A stretch of 64,000 bases of DNA, taken from Linepithema humile. Lineage: Eukaryota; Arthropoda; Insecta; Hymenoptera; Formicidae. A program made the position numbers and the translations under genes. Shown piece after piece: positions 25,301-36,300 of the stretch (positions are counted from its first letter, which is position 1; each line of letters opens with the position of its first letter). The stretch spans positions 8,618,001-8,682,000 of the forward strand of contig NC_090130.1 in the NCBI RefSeq assembly GCF_040581485.1. Direction: 5' to 3'. The notes beneath the pieces were generated by a model. That model did not search any database. It saw nothing but the letters and a program-made list of their open reading frames with translations, and was not told the DNA's origin.

Positions 25301-25956
25301 AAGCTACGAATTTCGAATGTTCGATATCAGAAATTGGTTTAAGGATATTCGATTTCTTCCCGCTCCTCTTTTCACCTCTAATTTAATTTTCTCACGCGAT
25401 GCGATCGGGAATCGAGAAAAAATTGATGGACATAATTTTACGGAGAAGGAACTATTGGCAGCTACTGTGTCGGCTTCGCATAATTCTCACACGGCGCGCC
25501 TAAATATTAGACGAGCAGAGACGCCGTTACATCCTGTCGTTGAAGCGAAAGGAGATCGATAAAATTGCCAACTTGCATCTCCTGTCGCATGCTGAATAAA
25601 TGAGCTCTTTATCTCACAAGTGGTTCGACTCAAGTTTCGAAAATTCAATTGAAATGGAAATATTAATATTCTAAGAGAACGTGTCAAAATTGATTGCCGC
25701 GAGTGGTAAAAAATAATTATTACACGGAATAAAAATGAATTATAGAATTGGCGATTATTGGTTCAATTAATTTATATTGAGAATAAAATTAATTGAGAAT
25801 TCGCGGAAATAGATATATTTCCGCATTAGACTCATGCCAGTTTTGCAATGAAGAGCTCCACAAATGTAATATGATAACGTTGTTTCAGACAAAGCTGTAC
25901 CGGCCAACAAAGTTTGCGGCTTGTACGAGATTGAAGAAAAAAAGAGCGAACTGTGA
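13733..25956 (+). CDS. ETHE1: Persulfide dioxygenase ETHE1, complete, six coding exons
   Basis: ETHE1 is a mitochondrial iron-dependent sulfur dioxygenase of the metallo-beta-lactamase fold. It oxidises glutathione persulfide to sulfite and glutathione in sulfide detoxification. The CDS joins 13733-13861, 15883-16027, 19008-19193, 22496-22584, 24301-24511 and 25889-25956, giving 275 residues (human 254). Residues 1-21 are Arg-rich with few acids, a plausible mitochondrial presequence. Metal-site blocks are intact: THMHADH at 94-100, PGHTEG at 149-154 (His151) and TGDALLIRGCGRTD at 168-181 (Asp170, Arg179). YPAHDY at 208-213 and NNLNLPYPK follow, then the family tail AVPANKVCG. Phases are consistent at every junction. 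The gene is head-to-head with RpS19; an AATAAA lies about 220 bases after the stop. Confidence 0.97.
13862..15882 (+). other. ETHE1: ETHE1 intron 1
   Basis: A 2.0-kb AT-rich intron with a TTTCCAG acceptor. No nested gene, RNA gene or strong repeat was recognised. A weak dyad occurs around 14775-14825. Confidence 0.8.
15883..16027 (+). CDS. ETHE1: ETHE1 coding exon 2
   Basis: Encodes residues 44-91 and the first base of codon 92. It begins FFDPVSSTYTYLLAD and contains AILIDPV, the first beta strands of the metallo-beta-lactamase fold. The donor is a consensus GTAAGT. Residue 92, split across the junction, becomes Leu where human has Val. Confidence 0.95.
16176..16333. repeat. Compound (GTAT)n-(TA)n microsatellite
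   Basis: Roughly 28 tandem GTAT units are followed by about 20 TA dinucleotides. Open frames here translate as repeating Met-Tyr-Val-Cys and are an artefact. The tract directly abuts a large inverted repeat. Confidence 0.97.
16355..16584. repeat. Near-perfect inverted repeat, ~95-base arms (MITE-like hairpin)
   Basis: Left arm 16355-16449 and right arm 16488-16584 are reverse complements except for a two-base gap and a few changes, around a 38-base AT-rich loop. A 25-base motif inside the arms (16397-16421, inverted at 16516-16540) also occurs directly outside the left arm at 16331-16355 with one mismatch. No coding capacity. It may be a foldback MITE or a replication-generated inverted duplication. 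Confidence 0.85.
19008..19193 (+). CDS. ETHE1: ETHE1 coding exon 3 (metal-binding motif)
   Basis: Carries NTHMHADHITGTG with the metal ligand His95, and SPGH-type PTPGHTEG with His151. It starts after a TGTTGCAG acceptor. The donor GTCAGA is weaker than consensus, but phase 1 joins cleanly to exon 4 to give Gly154. Confidence 0.95.
20918..21219. mobile_element. Nonautonomous inverted-repeat element (Tc1/mariner-type MITE), copy 1
   Basis: A 302-base element bounded by CAGGGTGTACCAGAA on the left and TTCTGGAACACTCTG on the right, which are imperfect reverse complements. Both ends are flanked by TA, the target duplication typical of Tc1/mariner transposons. The interior is AT-rich with no transposase frame. 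Element limits are read from the terminal repeats by eye. Confidence 0.7.
21518..21914. repeat. Diverged tandem duplication, ~200-base unit, two copies
   Basis: Unit 1 (about 21518-21719) and unit 2 (about 21721-21914) share ordered blocks: ATGCG-C-GC-CATATTTCGCG with AGAAAGCAAATATTTT, GAATATACAAAGGCACAAG, and GGATTAATAAGT. Unit 2 has gained a perfect 11-base stem (21810-21820 with 21832-21842) absent from unit 1. Not coding. Confidence 0.85.
22496..22584 (+). CDS. ETHE1: ETHE1 coding exon 4
   Basis: Encodes residues 155-183 (CVTYV through GRTDFQ), including the metal ligand Asp170 in FTGDALL and Arg179 in GCGRTD. Acceptor CGCAG, consensus donor GTAAGT. Confidence 0.96.
22585..24300 (+). other. 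ETHE1: ETHE1 intron 4
   Basis: A 1.7-kb intron holding a second TA-flanked inverted-repeat element (23159-23440) and a moderately GC-rich stretch around 23.7-23.95 kb. No coding sequence was recognised. Confidence 0.8.
23159..23440. mobile_element. Nonautonomous inverted-repeat element (Tc1/mariner-type MITE), copy 2
   Basis: A 282-base element starting CAGGGTGTGCTGGAAATATC and ending with the imperfect reverse complement GATAATTCCGGAAACACACTG, shown here with its last G at 23440. TA flanks both sides. The outer ends share CAGGGTGT with the element at 20918 in the neighbouring intron, but the interiors differ. No transposase frame. Confidence 0.65.
24301..24511 (+). CDS. ETHE1: ETHE1 coding exon 5
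   Basis: Encodes residues 184-253 and the first base of codon 254. Conserved blocks are SVHEKIFTLP, YPAHDYNG (His211, Asp212), TVAEEKALNPRL and MNNLNLPYPK. The GC-rich coding sequence contrasts with flanking introns. Donor GTGAGT. Confidence 0.97.
24512..25888 (+). other. ETHE1: ETHE1 intron 5
   Basis: A 1.4-kb intron with a GTTTCAG acceptor. Opposite-strand open frames at about 24.9-25.3 kb are unrecognised and probably chance. Confidence 0.8.
25889..25956 (+). CDS. ETHE1: ETHE1 coding exon 6 and stop
   Basis: Encodes the C-terminal AVPANKVCGLYE block typical of the family, then a short Lys/Glu-rich tail and TGA. Confidence 0.95.
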
Positions 25957-26177
25957 AAAAAAATTATTGTCAACCAATGCAATAACACGCCAGTATTGTA
26001 GTTTTATTCACTTTGCTCCTGGTGGAAATAACGTGCGATGTCCCAGTTAATGTTTATATACGAATTATGTGATTATTCTCGATTCAGTGCATTTCATCAT
26101 TCGATGATTACGGTATTATTAACGTTAGATGGAGAATGATCATATATCTTGTGACTGTTACAGAGTATTCAAGAGTA

Positions 26178-26183
26178 AATAAA
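26178..26183 (+). terminator. ETHE1: Candidate ETHE1 poly(A) signal AATAAA
   Basis: The canonical hexamer lies 222 bases after the ETHE1 stop codon in AT-rich sequence. It is a plausible 3' end, but other variants nearby cannot be excluded. Confidence 0.5.
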
Positions 26184-29100
26184 ATCCGTTTGATACTATT
26201 ATGATATAAAATATTTAATACATGTTATAATTTGTATGCAACTGATATTGTTGCATTATTCTCCTCGCTCCATTTAGATCGATAATGTTATCGTTATTTA
26301 TTTATATCGCTATTTATATCGAAATTCGTACATTAAGCAGGCTGCCCGTATATTGGCTGCCCTTTTTTCATATGCAAAAAGCGGAAATGCTGTTTAATCA
26401 TGGTATCTTGTTTGCATATTTTTCTAACGTTTTATCTATTTTAACGGCGCAGGGCGGTGATGCGCGTCGAATGAATGCTTTGTTTTACACGCTGGCTTTA
26501 ATAGGTTAAAATGCTCGTTTCATGCGTTTGTGTACAACTGCATGTTCTTTGAGGGATGCGGCACATATGATATATACAACTCGAATAACCGAACGTTGTA
26601 CTGCCCTCCTTAATGGACGTGATCTCATTTACGACGAAATGAAACTGTGTTATGCAATCATTAACTCGTTGCTTCCGACACGCATGCACGACACGGCTGT
26701 TAATTTCCGAAAAGAGTTCCGCGAACCAATATTTACAGGGACTTGAAAAACATTTTGAGTTCGCCCAAAAATTGTGCGCGAGTGGTCCCTTTTTTTTCTC
26801 GCTGCTGTAAAATAGTGTACACAGTGATTCAGATCTATCGCGCGATATTTTAAAGACTTGAGGATCTCTCCGAGGATATTTTAGCGAAGATTTTTCTTTA
26901 ATGGAAATTTCCAGAAGCCATTTACCAAAGTATTTCGCAAAATTAAATTTTAGGAATTTAAGAGGATAACAAAATTTCATTTATCGATTAATTTCAAATG
27001 GACTTTATTTTAACAGAAATTTTATTTCAGGCTTGTTGTTTGCCGAGAAATGCAATGTTGAAAGCGTAGCGATCACTTTTGTGCGAAACAATCGGATAAA
27101 GAGAATTTATCGAAAATTCTATTTGCAAAATATTTTTATTTTATTTTTTTCTCAGGCTCGAAACGTTCTACGCTAAAATATTCTATGCATTTAGGATTGT
27201 CATCCCTTCGGCCGCGTCGCGACGTCGCGACGCTTGCACACGAGATCTCTCTTCCTGAGCTACCCAAGTTCTCCGTAACACCTCAATTTCGCGAATTACA
27301 TTCACCTTGAGTTATTACTTACTTTGTCGTGCTCGACAACGCACTCGCGCATATCGCGCGCCGCAACAACTTCATCGAGTAGTTTCTTACTTTTAATTTT
27401 TTTTTCCCCCGTCCTTTTTGTCGTTAGATTTCATAGAAAATGCTCTTCAATCCGCTTACGTTGTCGAATAAAGCTCTCAGTAATTTGTTCAAGGCAGTTA
27501 ACCGATCTTTTTCAATATTACACAATACGGGCTGTTAGCTCCTCATTTTCTTGTTTCCCGCGATATCTCTTGGAAATCATTATTGTTAGCGCTACTCGCG
27601 CGCTATTACGGCGATGGATTCGTCAATAATCTTAACCGAATATCCCAATTACACACGCACGAAAACCGACGTTCTCTCGCCAGAATAATGCAATCTACGT
27701 GTAATTAGGAAGATTCGCGAATCTATCATCCGCAATGAGGGTCGAGGGGCTATTTGCAGTTTGCCGCTCCAATAATAACTTTCGGGCCGAGCAGTCGAGA
27801 GGTGCATACGGCTTCGCAAATCAGCGGAACGAAGACGATCGGGGAGAGACTGGCGAGAGAGGGAGGGAGAAAGAGAGCGAAACAGAGAGGGCGAAAAGCG
27901 TTCATCGCCGGATCCGCAGGGCACAGCCCTCGAAGGACAAGGGAGAAAGAGCGGCGTCGCGGACGGGAGGAGGTGGGACAGGGGGGGGGAGGGGGAGGGC
28001 GGGTGGGCGGCGCGGATGGGGGAGAGGGGTGGAAAAGAGAGACAGGGGCCCTTGTAATCGGGTTGTCGAAACGGGCTCCGTGCTCCTCGTCGAAACTCAG
28101 GGTGAAGAGACCCCCATGGTGTGGTGCTGGTTTCCTACTGCATAGCTGAGGGTGAAATCGATACCGTTTCCAGGGTAACCGGTACGGGTACGGTGCCCGA
28201 CACACGGGCGAAGGCACACGGGCCAAGGCTACCTATTCATGCATTTTCATGTGCCCGCCGAAAAAGGCGAAAGACAGGAAACCGTTGTCGCCAACGGTCG
28301 CCCGTTGCTCGCGCGAGCGAGCGATTCGCGAGGGAGGCGGATCGCGCGATCGAGCGAGCGAGCGTCTTGCCAGCAAAGAGTCGCGAGAGATTTTCCTTTT
28401 TTTTTTCAGGGACGTTCCTTTTTTTTTTTTATCCCTCGTGGGCGCGCTAACGAAATGGATATATAATTAAGATATACATTTTCTTTGTCCATTCCTGAAT
28501 TATTCCTCAGATTTATCTTAAATTCGTTTATTTTATATCGCGGAGCGTTGACTCCGTGTGTTTGCGAGTCGTAGAAATTATTGTACAATTATACAATAAA
28601 ACGAAAATGCTCTCTCTTTTTGATTTCATTTGATATTTTTTCCCGCAGGATCGGGAGAATTCATCCCGCAGCGAATTTTTTAACCAAAAATTGAAAGTTA
28701 TACAACTTCGGCGGGTTATTTTTCGATTATGTAGAACAAAAAAAAAAATCTACCTTACGGGTATGTTACGTTTTCATTATCAGGATTCAAGGGGAAAGTC
28801 GTTTTCCTGTGTTTATAGGATAGAAACATAAACCCTCTCTCATTGGTTTTCGCTCGCTGTTTAATTCTGCGCTTGTAGTACACTTTATAAGGTATATCCG
28901 TTTTTCGCGGGTCACATTTGCAATTTCTTGTTTGCAAAATATATCAGTAGAGTTATGTGTTCCAATTCATATCGAGTTACGTAGCACTTGCAGGATGTTC
29001 GCACACACAATACATTAGTTACGTTATAGTTCGACGGTGTTTGTACACACGGCGAAGCAACAAAAGGGAAGAGAAGCCGCAAAAGCTCATCTCATAGCTT

Positions 29101-32100
29101 AAGTCGTTTAATTCGAAATTTAGCGATACGCAATCTTACTTATCTCCGTTTTATCGTGCCTGAGCTTTTAATAATGTTATTAAAATTTCAGCTTGATAGA
29201 GCTATGGGCTCGGCGAATGGTAAGCTAAAAGTGAAACAAGCAACAAAATGTCTAACGCGACTGGGACACTCGCGCTATCTGGGTGAATGCTGGCTGGCAC
29301 CTGCTCCATTTGTCCGCCGCCGGAAGATACCGCGGATTGTTCGCCGCGTTTTATCGCGAGGACGGCCCTCACGGCGTTATCGCTGAAAAATGGCCACGCT
29401 GTTGCGAGGTGAGTGCGCTCAGCCCCGGGACTTAATGCGCTACTTTGCGCGACGGCAGTCCCTTTCTGCTCTCATTTCGCGCGTTACCTTTCCCGCTCTC
29501 ATCACCAAGTTCGTCCCTTCGAGTAACCGCAATTTCAGAACGCCGCGGCCTTTGAAGACCCGCGGTCCGTTTCTCACGACTCGATAATTATCGTTGCCCT
29601 TTGAGGGAGAACGGTATTAGAGTGTATGCCGTCTCTTCCTCTCCCGCTCGCCATCTCTTTCTTTTACCTCTTTGCTATGCTTTCCAACAGCGGCGGGATA
29701 GCAGAGAGGGGAAAAATGCGGGAAACAAAATCGCGCCACAATTTCGCGGGGTCGTAATTGATTCCGAAACGCGCGCGCGATTCCCCGCCAGCCACGTTAG
29801 TGTATTATTCCAGCGGCACATCGACGCGACGCCGCGAGTGCGATGTACGGTAGTGCAAAATTACTATTTCGACGCGCGGAGCCAATTACCGTAACCAATA
29901 ACGTGTTGTAACGATTGCGTGCAGTTACGCACGAGGGAATCGACACCAAACATTATTTTTTTCCGGTTACGGCCGTTGTAAACAACGTTATGTTTATTTA
30001 ACTGCGTTTGGCATAAAAATTACGGCGAAAGGACAGTCGTCGAGTGATTATTAAGCGTTTTATACGCAAGTGCGACCCGGTTAGCTAATATCGTTCGCGT
30101 GATTTACTAAGAATATGAATAAATGATACAGATATATAATATAAAGTAGAATGCAGTGTAAATTAAAAATGTAGAAACGTGTGTATAAAAATTTTAGCTT
30201 TTAAATCCAAACTATGGATTATCATATTTTTCGGGCAGGCGTGTATTTCCATTTGAAAGATAGATGTCATTTTTAATTCGCAGTTAGAAGGAAACTGAGT
30301 TTATATTTAAAAAATTATCCTTTAGAGCGAAATGTATTTTTAGCTAATATTCAAAACTGACTGACAAGGCCGAAACGTTAAATTATTTCAATTTAAATTA
30401 ACGAAAGAGCTGTCACGTAATTTGCTATTTCCAAACACAGTTTCAAGATTTATATTTCGCTACAGTGAAATCTGAGCAATAATCTGGATAGAATAATTTT
30501 AATTGACGTCTTGCTGTCATTTTCCCGATTATCGTAATACAGAGTGCTCGCATGAATAGAATAATCATAAAATTTGTGCTAGAATTGTTACCTTTGCTAT
30601 CTTTTTGCAATATTAATTACTTTGATCGCTAAATCGCGAATTACAATTTTGCAAAGTGATTTCCAGAAGAATTACGAGTTTGTTAGGAAAATTTATTTGA
30701 TTAAAAACCTCTGCTTTTAATCATTTTCAGTTTAGAAACATTAATATTTATTTAAAAAATTCTCCCTTTTGTTTCTTTTCATCTGCATTGGTTATTTTGC
30801 GCAGGGAATAATTTAGTTAAAGATAATTAGCGCCAAGCACGAGCGACATTCATATAAATTTAAGTGTCTACAAGCAGGTACGCTTCAGAATCAAGAACTT
30901 TTCACCGTCATCGAAGACGACGGTCGCGTCGAATAAAACTCTCGACTGTTCTAAAAACGTATCCTCGATGTCGCAGTCGCGCACACGCGTGATCCGAGAG
31001 TTTTGCAGAGGAATATTTGTACGAGAAGGATCGTCGTTGCTGTTACTCTCCTTCAGTGGTGCTCCATAGAGCAGTAACATGATTTCTTTGTTACCTTATT
31101 GCCGTCGTGATAGCGGCAGCCAGGCTCTCGCATCTACAGGTTGTTGATTTTGCCATGGATGCAGACATTTCAACTTCTGCTCTGCTGCAACCCTCTTGCG
31201 CTTTCCGTCTCCCCTGCTTTTTTCTCTCTTTCTCTCTTTCTCCTTCTGTTCTCGCTTTCTCCATCTGTTCCCTTCTTCTCTTCCCCTTCGTCTCCTCAAG
31301 CCACCTCGATTTCTTGCGTAGGTTCGGAAGATCAATTTACTGCAGCAGCGAACTCTCGCTCCGTCATCGATTACCATTGGTCGGCGCTTTCGCCATTCTC
31401 TAAAGCACAAAGGACAGAGAGCTCCTTTAATTAGCAAAAGGAGTCGCACCTAGCATTTTTACAACCGGAATACGTCCCAACTCCCGCGCTCGTTTCTCGA
31501 GTTACACAGGAATCACAGAGTTACGCTCGGAGTGTAGATGAATTATGCAGCACTAATCAAGGCAAGTAAACGACGATGTTTTTTTTTTGTAAATAATTAA
31601 TATTATATATTTTATAATGAAACCGGTGGAATCTTAATTAGAAGAAGTTCCTCTGATAACATTTAAAAGCAAATTTCATAACTCGGAAGCAGCGCAGGCA
31701 TTTAAATTTGCTTATATCGAAATGTACCGAATACCGCGTCATTAAAATGTTACTTGACTCCGTTGAACATTCTGCCAAACAAATGGTTTTATTAATTTCT
31801 GTAAAGTTTGAAAAGTGGCGTAGCAACGTTGCGGCAACAATGTTATTCCGGGAACCGCTTCAATTACGCAGGAAACAAAAGTTGGTAATAAATTTATTTG
31901 CGAGATACTTTGCCCGGACGCACGAATTCAGATTTCCGCGAGTCTGACAATCACAATTACGGCCCCCTTACGCTTCTATAATTTAGAGCCACAAATGAAC
32001 TCATTAAACGCATGCACTAACGCGCTACTTGAGCATCCAATGATTTATTGCAACGATAAATAGGACATCACTACGTCACGTAATGAACGTCAAGGTCCGA

Positions 32101-32800
32101 ATAAATCAGAGATATTGACGCACGAATTGGGAATTAAAATTTACAATTAATCCTGAGAGAATGGATTAAACGCCAATTTCCAATATCAATTTTCAATATA
32201 TTTTCAATATTATGGTAAAAAAATATGAAACATACATAGAAATATAATCTGAAAAAATAATTCCATCAGAATAAAGGAGAAATAGAGATGGGAATATTGA
32301 AGAATAAAATTGCATAATATTAATATATTTCACATCTATCATATATCTTTTCGCGGAATTGCATTCTTCAATTAAGTATACCAACATTTATTGGTTTTAT
32401 TGAAAAACGATAATAACGATAGCGGGCTAATGCAATTAAGCGTCATTTGATTATTCAAAATATAGAAAACTACATTACATTATCAACGCCGGGCAAACGA
32501 TGTTTTTCAATAACTAAAATAACATCTGCTGCTTTTAATCCAGAATTTATAATGTCTGCTGTGTTTGCGCAACCTTTTTTCGTTATTACATTTTATAGAT
32601 ATTTTTCAAAAAATCTATCGCTTTCAATGATACGAATGTAAAAATTCTTCGCTAACGTCGCTAAGAGCAAACGAGCTAATCGAGACGTTAACTAGATCGA
32701 TCGAAAAATCTAGATTAAACGTATGTCCGTTATGAATGCGTTTATTTACCGCAACATTGGATGTATCACGATCAGTTAGGCTTTAATGGAGTTAAAATTG
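26184..32800. other. Intergenic region between ETHE1 and Appl
   Basis: About 6.6 kb with no recognised gene. It includes a GC- and G-rich island at about 27.7-28.45 kb, a second CpG-rich patch at 29.2-29.9 kb, and a pyrimidine-rich tract near 31.2-31.3 kb. The long overlapping open frames in the island occur on both strands and reflect low stop density. A noncoding or alternative first exon could be hidden in the island, but the sequence does not show one directly. Confidence 0.5.
27964..28050 (+). other. G-run cluster with G-quadruplex potential
   Basis: On the plus strand there are more than eight G-runs of three or more within about 87 bases, including runs of nine, five and four, separated by one to six bases. 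This exceeds the usual four-run G-quadruplex pattern. It sits in a CpG-rich island with GAGAGA tracts just upstream. Confidence 0.7.
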
Positions 32801-32859
32801 AAATTCTCGCGGCGGTCAATTGTTAATTGTCTAATCCAATTGCGAAAATCGTGCGACGC

Positions 32860-33320
32860 CGGATGACGCGGCGGCATCACACGTTCGAATCGGCGGCGTT
32901 CCCGCCACGTTATCGACTGACCGCGATGCGCATGCGCGAAGCGGCGCGATCGCCACCGCCACCGCCACCGCCGCCGACGCTCGTCTCCATCTTGCTTTTA
33001 CGGCGAGCGAGCGACCCACCCAGCAGCGGCGGCAGCCAGCGGCAGGCAGTAGTAGTTTGCTGCGCTCACGGTAGTATACGACCGGTGAAAATTGTGCGCC
33101 GCATAAAACCGTACGTACGGCATAAATCGGAGAAACACAGTCGCGTCCGGTTTCTCTCGGAATTCGCGTTTGACGCGCGTCGTTTTTCTTCTCGGCGGGA
33201 AGAAAAGGAGGGCGACGAACAGGATCCTCCGCAGAAACACGGTGAATTCGCGAGGTAACTTCGGAGCGGGCACTCTCAACGAGGACGTGGGATTGTAGGT
33301 GGGCCGGGAAGAGGAAGAAG
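32860..33320 (+). promoter_or_regulatory. Appl: Appl 5' UTR and CpG-rich promoter region
   Basis: A GC- and CpG-rich block leads into the Appl start codon and changes sharply from the AT-rich DNA before it. It contains an imperfect CCGCCA repeat at about 32953-32976. The ATG at 33321 is preceded by GAAG AAG. The long minus-strand frame across this block is a stop-poor shadow. The transcription start is not determinable here. Confidence 0.6.
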
Positions 33321-33380
33321 ATGAAGGGGATGCTGGCGCTAGCCGCGCTGCTCGGCGTCCTGTCGGTCTGCCGGGTGCAG
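33321..33380 (+). CDS. Appl: Appl coding exon 1 (signal peptide)
   Basis: Twenty codons, MKGMLALAALLGVLSVCRVQ, ending at a GTAAGA donor. The hydrophobic core and small residues near the end fit a cleavable signal peptide. Linkage to the later exons is inferred from phase, strand and the need for a secretory leader; RNA would confirm it. Confidence 0.75.
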
Positions 33381-36300
33381 GTAAGATCCATCGTTCCCTG
33401 TTTCCCGGAACCCGTTCTTTTCCGCGAATTTCAAGCGGCCGGGCCGCACGTATCCGCGACATCGGCGGGGCTCGCTCGCTCTCTCATGCGGCGCTCTCAC
33501 CCTTGAAATCAGGCAAATGTCAGGCGCAGCAAAGCGCACTACCGCGATCGATGCCGGTGTGTGTTTGTCGGCTTTTCTTCGAAAAACTCCCTTTTTTTTT
33601 TCTTCGTCCCCGAAATTAAGTGCCGATGCGTACCCACCGCGATTCCGGCCATGGCGGCTGTCAAACACGGTCCGATCAATGACCGTGATGCCGCACGCAC
33701 CGATTATATTCTGCTGCGACAAACTGCTTTTTCATCTTGGACTCCGTTTCGCGGCACCGCAAAGCTGAAGAAAAATGACGTAACGCTATGCATAACGCAT
33801 TCCTTTCATTCTCCAGTTTGCCCGCCGTCTTCGTTTCGAGCAAAAAAGGCCTAAGAAAGATCTTTCGGGGTATAAAATCCGTGAAAATTGTCATTTTACT
33901 TTCATTCAAGTATTTGTCTTAATATTTTTTTTATACCGTACGAAGCAATATTTTTCTTGTATTTAGAAATATAAAATTGACTTTGAATCGAAAAAGATTT
34001 ATCAAATGCGCGAGTTTCTTAACACAAAATCATAATAATAAAAGAAAAGTCAGTGCAGTCCAAAGTCGCGGTTACAGATGTGCGCAATTATAACACTCGC
34101 AGTAACCAACGTTGAAAACACAACGCAGTGTGATGTTACATGTTGACAAGTTAACAAGTTGATCGATTAATTTACTTTCTATTTATCATCTTGTAATTTT
34201 ATAATGAAATGGGGTCCCGATGTAGCATAAATAGACGCGCGATATTCTTCCAATCTTCGATGGAAATTTTAACACGCCCGTGTAGGTGCTTAGTGTGGGT
34301 GTTGAGAAACCGTGGGCCGCGTGAAGAGACGACTCGAGGCAGTCCTCGATATCAATCGATTTTATTTTCCATTGCATGACTTTTCACTTCAAAACGATTT
34401 ATTCGAGAAAAGACGGGAGATGAGAGATGTCCCGGCGTGTTTTTATCCCGCGCAAAAAGCCATGTTTAGCCGTATACACGTTTTTCGTAGCAATATTACG
34501 CTTCGTGAAAAGTGCATATTACGAGAAAAACGTCGTAAATGTCGGATTTCATTAAAACAGCGCGCTTTTTGTACCATTTATTTGTTACGGCGAAAGCAAC
34601 ACGCTGTAGCAAAGAATTAATTGACTTCTTCCTCTAATTACAATTAAAAGCTGCGAAAAGGATTCATAGAACAAATTAGTTTCGTTAATTTCGTCGCAGC
34701 GTTGCTTATTGTAAGTGTATCGTTGCTTCAATGCGGGACTTGCGTTCCGCGCTGATTTCTCTCTATCTGAAAAGTTTTCTCGCCGTCCGATTTGCGTTTC
34801 TTCGCAATCTACAATTGTGTCGCGGCCATTCAGCCGGAGCGTAACAGCATCCGCATCTCTATTAATATCGCTCCATTACTCTCGACAATAATTAACAGCG
34901 CATCATGTAACAGTGATGTAGTTTTGAAAGCGGCCACTTCTGTGTAATGTGCGATAAAACATTCTGTAAACGACAATACAATAGTGCAAACGATTTACTC
35001 ATCACGAGCGTATCGGTGTCGCGTTAATCGATCGCTTGTAATTCGAAAATGATCCTCCATACCTCGCGTACGGTCATCGACCATTATATCGGCGGGGTGG
35101 AGCGGAAGAGGACTTTAATCGTGTAATAAAGCCTCGAAAGTGCGGGAGTGAAAAAGAACTCCGCGTTCAAGATTCGTGTAACACCGTTATACACGTAATT
35201 CTACGCGAGACTTCCGATAGTGATATCAGAGACACGCTAATAGAACTTCATGTGAGTTTAGGATTTATTGCGTACATAATTTCACGCTTCAAAGGACGCA
35301 TTAGCGACGTTAGTTTAAATTTATGAAAATTTCATACTCGTCACCGCCATAAACGAACGGGGACGCGTTTTCAAAGGTCATTTTATTAATTTACGCCCGC
35401 TGAGATATAGAATTTGTCGCATACACTGGATATAGAAATTCAACGGCCATTCCAATTACAACATTAGTAATATCAGCTAAAGTAAACTTTTAACTGCACA
35501 TTGAACATTTGTTACGCCGCGTGTAATCCGATGTGGGTTCCGATGTACTGTGCGCGATACTATTAAAATTAACCGGGTTTCGTGAAAATTCAGGGCTTGT
35601 TGTATCATGTATAATTTCATATTTCAGAAGTCGCGTTAGTAAAATTAATTCAAACTCACGACAATTTAATATTAGTCACACCATAAACTAACGAGAGCGT
35701 TTCAAAGCTAATATTAATCCGCGTCTACGGAAATTCGGAGGGGGGGGGGGGCTTGTCACGCCATATATAACTCAATGTGGGCGTCCCGATGATGACATTA
35801 GCGATATTAGCTCCGGCTCGCGAAAATTTAGGGTTGCGGCTTCGTCATTCGAGGCGTATCTCCTTCCGCGTACGATGAATAATCCGCTCGTACAGACACA
35901 CGCTCAATCGCCATCGACTTTCTCCATTTAATTACGAGCGAAATCCATTTTCTCGGATTTATTATGCCGGTTTTTCCGATATTCTATCGCTGCGCCGCCA
36001 TTCGAATCTGTCCCGGTTATTTAAAAGCGTCATTTAAATCAGTCACGCGGCAAGAGCGATCGTCGTCGCATTAATATCTCGTTTGTAACTGGAGGTGTCA
36101 CACCCGCTTCACGCACGCGGCCATGCGTGCATGCAACTTGTTTTATTTGCGCGTAAACAGGCGCTTTTTGTTGAAAGAAGAGCGCCGTTTTAGGAGTAAT
36201 CGCTGTCGTGCTTCGCCGCACATTCGAAAATATCTGCACGCGCCGTTCTCCGTGCACTTTGATTCCGCGTCACGTTGCATAATTCTTCCCGCAGACGCAC

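Noticed and set aside
27735..28226. Long overlapping frames on both strands of the G-rich island
   Set aside because: Low-complexity Gly/Arg or Pro-rich translations explained by base composition.
32831..33462. Minus-strand open frames of 154 and 186 codons over the Appl 5' region
   Set aside because: They are Ala/Arg/Ser-rich shadows of a CpG-rich, stop-poor block that contains the Appl start on the other strand; no domain or splice logic.
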